This document shows, in pieces, positions 1-4,790 of a stretch of DNA of 7,749 bases. The position numbers and the translations under genes were made by a program. Source of the stretch: Sphingomonadaceae bacterium (lineage in GTDB: Bacteria; Pseudomonadota; Alphaproteobacteria; Sphingomonadales; Sphingomonadaceae); assembly GCA_019454625.1 (NCBI GenBank), contig JACFNY010000086.1, positions 1 to 7,749 of the forward strand, read 5' to 3'. A model generated the notes under the pieces. The model had not been told where the DNA came from and ran no database searches. It saw only the letters and a list, made by a program, of their open reading frames with translations. Numbering within the stretch: position 1 is the stretch's first letter; each line of letters opens with the position of its first letter.

Positions 1-40
1 TGGTGGACCAGGATAGACATTAATATCACATGGTTGCAGA

Positions 41-67
41 GTGGGTTCGAATCCCTCCGTCCCGCCA
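41..67 (+). other. tRNA 3'-end-like fragment (T-arm plus CCA), possible attachment-site remnant
   Basis: The segment has a canonical T-loop, TTCGAAT (46-52), a following CCCTC that could be the 3' strand of the T-stem, and a CCA at 65-67. The T-stem partner GTGGG leaves one T-T mismatch; alternatively GAG-GGG around a bulged T42 pairs fully. Only ten bases follow CCCTC through CCA, whereas a standard tRNA has eleven (seven acceptor bases, discriminator, CCA). I find no convincing anticodon stem-loop in bases 1-40. It is therefore probably not an intact tRNA, although the 5' part could lie outside the window. A tRNA 3' end alone is the usual form of an att repeat left by an integrase. The best class match, if any, is tRNA-Ser-like (G before CCA), but this is weak. 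Confidence 0.4.
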
Positions 68-70
68 GAG

Positions 71-1258
71 TTACGCGCCTGCGTTTATCACGTTCAGCGT
101 GTGGAGCGCGATCATGCGTTCCTCGTCGGTCGGAATCACATACACGGCGACGCGGCTCCCCGGCGTGCTGATGCGCTCCGCGTTGCGGGCGTTCGCGTCG
201 GCGTCGATCTCGATTCCGGCCCACGCCAGACCTGCGCAGATACGCGCGCGCACGGCTGCGTGGTTCTCGCCGATCCCGGCTGTGAAGACGAGCCCGTCGA
301 GCCCTTCGATGCAGGCGATCAGCGCGCCCGCCTCGCGCGCTGCGCGCCATACGAACAGCGCGACCGCTTCCTCGGCGTCGGGCGACGCGCTTTCCGAAAG
401 CGCCCGCATGTCGCTGGAGACGCCGGACACGCCGAGCAGCCCCGATTTCCTGTAGAGCATCTGCTCCACCTCCGCCGCGCTCATGCCCATCTGCGTCTGG
501 AGGTGCAGCACGACGCCGGGGTCGATGCTGCCGCAGCGCGTGCCCATCATCAGCCCGTCGAGCGCGGTGAAGCCCATCGTCGTGTCCACGCTGCGGCCGC
601 CGCGCATCGCGCAGAGGCTCGCGCCGTTGCCGAGGTGCGCCGCGATCACCCTGCCCTTCGCCGTCTCCGGGTCGATCTCCGCGAGCCGCCGCGCGATATA
701 TTCGTAGGAGAGGCCGTGGAAACCGTAGCGCCGGATACCCTGCGCGTGCAGTTCGCGCGGGATGGCGAGCCGGGTGGCAAGCTCGGGCCGGTCGTGGTGG
801 AAAGCGGTATCGAAGCACGCGACCTGCGGCAGATCGGGGCGCAGCGCGGCGATGGCGCGGATCGCGGCGAGGTTGTGCGGCTGGTGCAGCGGCGCGAGCG
901 GACACAGCGTCTCCAGCGCGGCGAGCAAGGCCTCGTCCACCCGCCGGGGCGCGGCGAAGTCGGTGCCGCCGTGGACGACGCGGTGGCCGATGGCGAGCAC
1001 CTCGTAGCCTTCGAGATACTCCCCCGCCCAGCCGAACAGGTCTTCGAGCAGCGCCGCGTGGCCGAGGCCGGCGCCGCCCGCCCAGTCGCGATCGAGCACG
1101 ACGCTGCCGTCCACGCTGCGCGCGACGAGGTGCGGCGCGATGCCGATGCCCTCGATCTTGCCGCCCGCGGAAAGGACGGGTGCGCCCGCCCCGTCCAATG
1201 TGAACAGCGCGAACTTGATGCTGGACGAACCCGAATTGAGGCTGACGACGGCCTTCAT
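71..1258 (-). CDS. ackA: Acetate kinase (acetate/propionate kinase family)
   Basis: A 395-residue cytosolic kinase that transfers the phosphoryl group of acetyl phosphate to ADP, giving ATP and acetate; many members also use propionyl phosphate. The length is standard for the family. Visible motifs are the N-terminal signature NSGSSSIKF (8-16), GHRVVHGG (91-98, with the active-site Arg93), ACFDTAFHH (147-155, with Asp150), YGFHGLSYEYIA (178-189, with His181), AHLGNGASLCA (207-217), GTRCGSIDPG (239-248, with Arg241), FTAGIGEN (325-332) and the C-terminal TDEE (377-380). The ATG overlaps the TGA of the upstream phosphotransacylase by 4 bp (ATGA) and has no strong ribosome-binding site of its own, so translational coupling is likely. 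The stop codon lies three bases from the tRNA-like fragment, and no rho-independent terminator is visible after it. All catalytic positions I can identify are intact. Function is confident; preference for acetate over propionate or butyrate is not resolved. Confidence 0.97.
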   Translation of the reverse strand: MKAVVSLNSGSSSIKFALFTLDGAGAPVLSAGGKIEGIGIAPHLVARSVDGSVVLDRDWAGGAGLGHAALLEDLFGWAGEYLEGYEVLAIGHRVVHGGTDFAAPRRVDEALLAALETLCPLAPLHQPHNLAAIRAIAALRPDLPQVACFDTAFHHDRPELATRLAIPRELHAQGIRRYGFHGLSYEYIARRLAEIDPETAKGRVIAAHLGNGASLCAMRGGRSVDTTMGFTALDGLMMGTRCGSIDPGVVLHLQTQMGMSAAEVEQMLYRKSGLLGVSGVSSDMRALSESASPDAEEAVALFVWRAAREAGALIACIEGLDGLVFTAGIGENHAAVRARICAGLAWAGIEIDADANARNAERISTPGSRVAVYVIPTDEERMIALHTLNVINAGA

Positions 1259-2685
1259 GCGCCGGGGGCGCCCGATACTGCCAGCCCCGGCGCCGCTTTT
1301 GTCGCCGCGCGCGCCAGCAGCACGGCGACCGCGCAGGAGGCGAGCCGGGTGCGCAGCGAATCCGCGCGGCTCGTCAGGATGATCGGCACCCGCGCGCCGA
1401 GCACCACGCCCGCTGCGTCCGCGCCGCCGAGGAAGGTGAGCTGTTTCGCCAGCATGTTCCCCGCCTCCAGATTGGGCACGACGAGGATCTCGGCTTTGCC
1501 CGCGACCGGGGAGACGATACCCTTTTCCTTCGCCGCCGCCTCGCTGATCGCGTTGTCGAGCGCCAGCGGCCCGTCGAGCACGCCCCCGCTGATCTGCCCC
1601 CGGTCCGCCATCTTGCAGAGCGCGGCGGCGTCGAGCGTCGAGCGGATCGCGGGATTGACGCTTTCCGTCGCCGAGAGGATCGCCACCTTCGGAACCTCGA
1701 TGCCGATCACGTGGGCAAGGTCGATGGCGTTGCGGATGATGTCGGCCTTCTCGTCCAGAGTCGGCTCGATGTTGATCGCGGCGTCGGTGATGATGAGCGG
1801 CGTCGGGTGCTCGGGCACGTCCATCAGATAGGCGTGGCTGATGCGGCGCTCGGTGCGCAGGCCGGTCGCCGAGGGCACGATCGCGCCCATCAGCTCGTCG
1901 GTGTGCAGCGACCCCTTCATCAGCAGTTTCGCCTCGCCGGAGCGGACGACCGCGACGGCTTCGGCGGCGGCGGCGTGGCTGTGCGGTGCGGGGACGAGGC
2001 GGAACGCCGCTATGTCCTTGCCCGCGGCCTCGGCGGCGGCGCGAATCTTCGCTTCCGGCCCCACGAGGATCGGCACGATCAACCCCGCCTCCGCCGCGTC
2101 AGCGGCTGCGGCGATGGCCGCGGCGCTGCACGGGTGCGCGACGGCGGTCGGCACGGGGTCGCCGATCCGCGTCATCTCGATCAGCTTCCTGTAGCCGTCA
2201 TGGTCGCTGATCCGCACCTCGGGCAGCTCCATGCGCGGAAGCCGGACCTTTTCCATCGGCGCGATCACCTCGGCCTCGCCCGTGATGACGTCCTCGCCGT
2301 TCTGGTTGGTGCAGCGGCAGTCGAGGACGACGACGGCCTTCTCCGGCCGCTTCTCCTTCACCGTCACGGACGCCGTGATGGTGTCGCCGAGCCCCACCGG
2401 CCGCGCGAAGCGCAGCGACTGGCCGAGGTAGATCGTGCCCGCCCCCGGAAGCTCGGTGCCGAGCACGGCGGAGATCAGCCCGCCGCCCCACATGCCATGC
2501 GCGATCACCCGGCGGAACGTGTCGGTCGCCGCGAACGCCGCGTCGAGATGCGCCGGGTTCACGTCGCCCGTGACCAGCGCGAAGAGCTGGATGTCCGCCT
2601 CGCCGAGCGTCCGGACGACGCTTGCGGTGTCGCCCACCCTGATCTCGTCGAAGGTCCGGTTCTCGATCATCGCCGTGTCGGTCAA
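1255..2685 (-). CDS. MaoC-type enoyl-CoA hydratase / phosphate acyltransferase fusion
   Basis: A 476-residue two-domain enzyme. Residues about 10-145 are a hot-dog MaoC/R-hydratase domain with the motif ALVTGDVNPAHLD (36-48), which supplies the catalytic Asp41 and His46. Residues about 160-466 are a PTA/PTB phosphotransacylase domain with KGSLHTDELMGAI (257-269), DGPLALDNAIS (371-381), VPNLEAGNM (403-411) and GVVLGARVPIILTSRADS (426-443). The phosphotransacylase converts acyl-CoA and phosphate into acyl phosphate for the acetate kinase encoded next; the hydratase acts on short enoyl/(R)-3-hydroxyacyl-CoA, linking it to fatty-acid or polyhydroxyalkanoate intermediates. This architecture is the known 'bifunctional enoyl-CoA hydratase/phosphate acetyltransferase' class, so the fusion itself is not new. 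The start chosen is TTG at 2685 because GGAG lies 8 bases before it. The first in-frame ATG (2670) has no such site and would shorten the protein by five residues. Whether the substrate is acetyl-CoA or a longer acyl-CoA cannot be told from sequence. Confidence 0.95.
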   Translation of the reverse strand: MTDTAMIENRTFDEIRVGDTASVVRTLGEADIQLFALVTGDVNPAHLDAAFAATDTFRRVIAHGMWGGGLISAVLGTELPGAGTIYLGQSLRFARPVGLGDTITASVTVKEKRPEKAVVVLDCRCTNQNGEDVITGEAEVIAPMEKVRLPRMELPEVRISDHDGYRKLIEMTRIGDPVPTAVAHPCSAAAIAAAADAAEAGLIVPILVGPEAKIRAAAEAAGKDIAAFRLVPAPHSHAAAAEAVAVVRSGEAKLLMKGSLHTDELMGAIVPSATGLRTERRISHAYLMDVPEHPTPLIITDAAINIEPTLDEKADIIRNAIDLAHVIGIEVPKVAILSATESVNPAIRSTLDAAALCKMADRGQISGGVLDGPLALDNAISEAAAKEKGIVSPVAGKAEILVVPNLEAGNMLAKQLTFLGGADAAGVVLGARVPIILTSRADSLRTRLASCAVAVLLARAATKAAPGLAVSGAPGA

Positions 2686-2774
2686 GTCCAGTGCTCCAGA
2701 ACGTGGTGGCCGGTGCAGGGCACAGCACCGGATACCCTTTGTCCGGGGCGCCTGTCGATGGCGGCGGCGTTCAT
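2682..2774 (-). CDS. Possible 30-residue upstream peptide (uORF) of the hydratase/phosphotransacylase
   Basis: A short frame starts at ATG 2774, begins MNAAAIDRRPGQ and ends HHVLEHWT. Its TGA overlaps the TTG start of the next gene (TTGA, 2682-2685), the layout expected for stop-start coupling. Its start lies five bases beyond the end of the palindromic element, and an in-frame TGA inside that element closes it upstream. The start has only a weak AGG upstream. I recognise no homologue. It might be a leader peptide, a decayed gene end, or chance in GC-rich DNA, and its composition (Arg, His, Ala rich) does not decide between these. Confidence 0.25.
   Translation of the reverse strand: MNAAAIDRRPGQRVSGAVPCTGHHVLEHWT
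2694..2697 (-). promoter_or_regulatory. Ribosome-binding site deciding the TTG start of the hydratase/phosphotransacylase
   Basis: On the minus strand GGAG sits 8 bases before the TTG at 2685. The alternative ATG at 2670 is preceded by CGACACGGCG, which has no Shine-Dalgarno match. This favours the unusual TTG start. The site lies inside the possible small upstream frame, so ribosomes translating that frame would pass over it. Confidence 0.6.
2710..2731 (-). repeat. Small hairpin in the leader of the hydratase/phosphotransacylase gene
   Basis: A perfect 7-bp inverted repeat, CCGGTGC (2710-2716) and GCACCGG (2725-2731), encloses an 8-base loop. In the minus-strand transcript it would form a GC-rich hairpin ending 12 bases before the GGAG ribosome-binding site. 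There is no following T-run, so it is not a typical terminator. It could influence translation or transcript stability; a chance pairing is also possible at this GC content. Confidence 0.4.
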
Positions 2775-2791
2775 GGCGCCTAGACCGCGAT

Positions 2792-2818
2792 CGTTTCAGG
2801 CTGAATCAGCCTGAAACG
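2792..2818. repeat. Left perfect hairpin of the compound repeat
   Basis: Twelve perfectly paired bases, CGTTTCAGGCTG with CAGCCTGAAACG, enclose the loop AAT. There is no T-run on either side, so it is not a classical rho-independent terminator, though it could still slow polymerase or protect the 3' end of the exchanger mRNA. Confidence 0.9.
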
Positions 2819-2856
2819 TGAATCGCTGTCTAAACTATGGATTAGAGACTGATTCA

Positions 2857-2895
2857 CGTTTGAGGTGGAAGCGCGGCGCGCTTCCACCTCAAACG
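2857..2895. repeat. Right perfect hairpin of the compound repeat
   Basis: A 39-bp perfect palindrome, with 19-base arms beginning CGTTTGAGGTGGAAG and a single central G at 2876. It lies 8 bases beyond the exchanger stop codon in the direction of transcription, so the exchanger mRNA would carry a very stable stem just after its stop. No T-run follows. Transcript 3'-end protection is possible but not shown. Confidence 0.92.
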
Positions 2896-2903
2896 ATCAG
2901 GCT

Positions 2904-3878
2904 CTAGGTCCGGTTCGTCACGAGGTAGACGAGATAGGCCGCGTAGCCGGTCACGAAGAGCAGGCCTTCGATCCGGCTTACCCTCCGCCCGGTGAAGAAA
3001 ACCGGGCCGCAGATGCAGGCGACGAAGGCCATCACCGGAATATCCACCGATACGAGCTCCGGTCCGAAGCGGACGCCTTCCGCGGGTACGAGGCAGGTGA
3101 TGCCGAGGATCGCGAGGATATTGTAGATGCTGCTGCCGAGGAGGTTGCCGACGGCGACGTCGCGCTCCTTGCGGATGGTGCCGACGATGGTGGTGACCAG
3201 TTCCGGCATCGACGTGCCGATGGCGACGACGGTGAGCCCGATCAGCGCCTCGGAGATTTGCAGGCCGCGCGCGAGCGTGACGCCGCCGTCCACCAGCCAT
3301 TCGGCGCCGATGATGATGATCGTGATCCCCAGCATGAGACCCGCAAGGTTCACGATCGTTTCGACCCGGCTGCGCTCGCGGGGCGAAACCCCGAACTCCT
3401 CGATATACTCCGCCTTGACGCGCAGGCTTTCCCGCTGCGAAAGCCGGACGATCACCGCCGTATAGACGATCGCGCCTGCGACCATCGCCGCGCCTTCCGT
3501 GCGGGTCAGCACGCCGTCCCACGCCATGGCGAGCAGCGCGAACGCGGAGGCGACCATCACCGGCAGGTCGAGGCGCAGCGTCTGCAGCCTCAGCGCCAGC
3601 GGGTCGATGAGCGCGCTGAGGCCGAGGATGAGCAGCAGGTTGAGCGTGTTCGTCCCGGCGATGTTGCCGACCGCAAGCGCGCCGCTGCCCTGGAGAGCGG
3701 CCTCGATCCCCACGGCAAGCTCCGGCGCGCTGGTGCCGATCGCGACGATGGTGAGCCCGACGATGAGCGGCGGGATGCCGAGGTCCGCCGCGACCCTCGC
3801 ACCGGCGCGCACCACGACCTCCGCCCCGGCGACGAGCACTACGATGCCGGCGATGCACCAGAGGAGCGCGCTCAGCAC
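2904..3878 (-). CDS. Calcium/sodium (cation) antiporter, CaCA family, YrbG-type
   Basis: A 324-residue inner-membrane protein of about ten predicted helices in two inverted-topology halves, the normal size for bacterial CaCA exchangers. The duplicated alpha repeats are clear: AIGTSAPEL (46-54) with GNIAGTNTLN (71-80), and AIGTSMPEL (219-227) with GNLLGSSIYN (244-253). The acidic residues in GTSxPE and the Asn/Ser positions form the ion site in this family. A charged cytoplasmic-type loop lies at about 147-172. It most likely exchanges Ca2+ (or another cation) for Na+ or H+; the ions are not determined by sequence. The start is GTG at 3878. No in-frame ATG exists between it and the upstream stop, and no clear ribosome-binding site precedes it. 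It follows the universal stress gene by 18 bases in the same frame. Its TAG stop lies within the terminal CTAG of the palindromic element. Confidence 0.93.
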   Translation of the reverse strand: MLSALLWCIAGIVVLVAGAEVVVRAGARVAADLGIPPLIVGLTIVAIGTSAPELAVGIEAALQGSGALAVGNIAGTNTLNLLLILGLSALIDPLALRLQTLRLDLPVMVASAFALLAMAWDGVLTRTEGAAMVAGAIVYTAVIVRLSQRESLRVKAEYIEEFGVSPRERSRVETIVNLAGLMLGITIIIIGAEWLVDGGVTLARGLQISEALIGLTVVAIGTSMPELVTTIVGTIRKERDVAVGNLLGSSIYNILAILGITCLVPAEGVRFGPELVSVDIPVMAFVACICGPVFFTGRRVSRIEGLLFVTGYAAYLVYLVTNRT

Positions 3879-3896
3879 GGTGCAGCCGACATGCGC

Positions 3897-4790
3897 CTAT
3901 TTCACTTTGGGCGCACGCACGAGGAGCACGTCTCCCGGCACCTCGTCGATGATCCGCTTCGCCGTGCTGCCCACGAATATCTCGTAAAGCGCGCCGCCGC
4001 CGTGGCTGCCGACGACCGTAAGGTCCACGCGCCCGCCCGAGACGAGTTCGCCGAGCAGCCGTTCCGGCTCGCCCGGCTCGACGAGGCGGGTGACGCGCGC
4101 GGCGAACCCTTCGGGCAGGTCTGTTTCCGCGAGGAACTTGTCGCAGGCTTTCCGGCCCCAGTCGTCGAATTCGTCGCGCACGTTCCACGTGTCGAGGATT
4201 CCCGAGTATGGAATCGAGTAGCCGTTGAACAGCGTGAAATCGGCGTTCGGGAAAAGGCGGGCGGCCGCGCTCAGCGCGACAGCCGACGAGGGGGAGAAGT
4301 CGGTCGCCACCACGACCTTCCCATACATCCGCTTCGGCCGGCTCCGGACGACCAGCAACGAAACCGGCGCTTTCTGCACGAGCCTCTGGACCGTATCGCC
4401 GAGGAGCCTGCGCCCGAGCGCTTCATCGCGCGCGACGCCGATGACGATGAGGTCGGCGCCGATCCGTTTTGCCGTGCCGGTGATCACTTCGGCGGGGTCT
4501 CCGGCCTCGACGACGACCTCCGGGCGAATATCGAGATCGGGAAGGTCGGCGTGGATTCGGCTCATGGCCACCGTCATCGGGTCGGGCGGGCGACGCCATG
4601 AAGGCGTGTCCCATTCCTTGCGAAGGTCGCGGGTGTTGTGGTCGGGATCGACGGCGTGGACGACGGTGAGCTTCGCGTTCCATTCCCGCGCCAGCAGCAC
4701 GGCCCTGTCGAGCGCCCGGTCGCTGCGCGCGCCGAGATCGGTGGCCAGCAGCAGGTGCCGCGGTGTTCTGTTCGTGTCGCCTGTCGTCAT
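3897..4790 (-). CDS. Universal stress protein with tandem Usp domains
   Basis: A 297-residue cytosolic protein with two Usp (alpha/beta nucleotide-binding) domains, about 10-149 and 157-294; tandem proteins of about 280-310 residues are common. Each domain opens with a strand plus Asp (LLLATDLG 13-20; VVVATDFS 159-166). The second domain has the full ATP-binding signature G-2x-G-9x-G-S (Gly261, Gly264, Gly274, Ser275). In the first the equivalent stretch has Gly118, Arg121, Gly131 and Asp132, so the second Gly and the Ser/Thr are missing and this domain may bind nucleotide poorly or not at all. The ATG overlaps the TGA of the nuclease gene by 4 bp and is preceded by a strong GAGGAG seven bases upstream. 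Such proteins are typically induced in starvation or low oxygen; the ligand and partner here are unknown. Confidence 0.94.
   Translation of the reverse strand: MTTGDTNRTPRHLLLATDLGARSDRALDRAVLLAREWNAKLTVVHAVDPDHNTRDLRKEWDTPSWRRPPDPMTVAMSRIHADLPDLDIRPEVVVEAGDPAEVITGTAKRIGADLIVIGVARDEALGRRLLGDTVQRLVQKAPVSLLVVRSRPKRMYGKVVVATDFSPSSAVALSAAARLFPNADFTLFNGYSIPYSGILDTWNVRDEFDDWGRKACDKFLAETDLPEGFAARVTRLVEPGEPERLLGELVSGGRVDLTVVGSHGGGALYEIFVGSTAKRIIDEVPGDVLLVRAPKVK

Larger units (their letters stand above)
2779..2908. repeat. Compound palindromic intergenic repeat: two inverted hairpin modules (MITE/BIME-like)
   Basis: The 130 bp consist of a left module (2779-2833), an 8-bp centre ACTATGGA (2834-2841) and an inverted right module (2842-2908). 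Read inward from its own end, each module has CCTAGA, four variable bases, GATCGTTT, a hairpin, AAACGTGAATC, four variable bases and TCTAA. The left hairpin is a perfect 12-bp stem with loop AAT (2792-2818). The right is a perfect 19-bp stem around a single G (2857-2895). Their stems share only the CGTTT/AAACG base and a few inner positions. Outside the hairpins the modules have equal length, and the 12-bp length difference lies entirely in the hairpin. The full strand could fold as a three-armed cloverleaf. No coding capacity is seen. The layout resembles BIME/REP-type or MITE elements moved by an enzyme encoded elsewhere; that assignment is inference. Confidence 0.85.

Noticed and set aside
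41..1831. A 596-codon open frame on the plus strand opposite acetate kinase and the phosphotransacylase
   Set aside because: It is antisense to two genes with intact family motifs and has the low-complexity Arg/Ala/Asp/His-rich composition typical of the reverse frame of GC-rich genes. No domain is recognisable.
2686..2779. A sigma-70-type promoter for the hydratase/phosphotransacylase gene
   Set aside because: No convincing -35/-10 pair with proper spacing is visible on the minus strand; any promoter here would be a guess.
2780..2907. Rho-independent terminator within the palindromic element
   Set aside because: The stems are strong, but neither strand has a T-run after a hairpin, so a classical terminator is not supported.
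2854..4188. A 444-codon minus-strand frame overlapping the exchanger and the universal stress gene
   Set aside because: An out-of-frame shadow of the two real genes, extremely rich in Arg and Gly, with no motif of its own.
2865..4601. A 578-codon plus-strand open frame opposite the exchanger and universal stress genes
   Set aside because: Same reason: it mirrors real genes on the other strand, and its translation is a charged low-complexity string without motifs.
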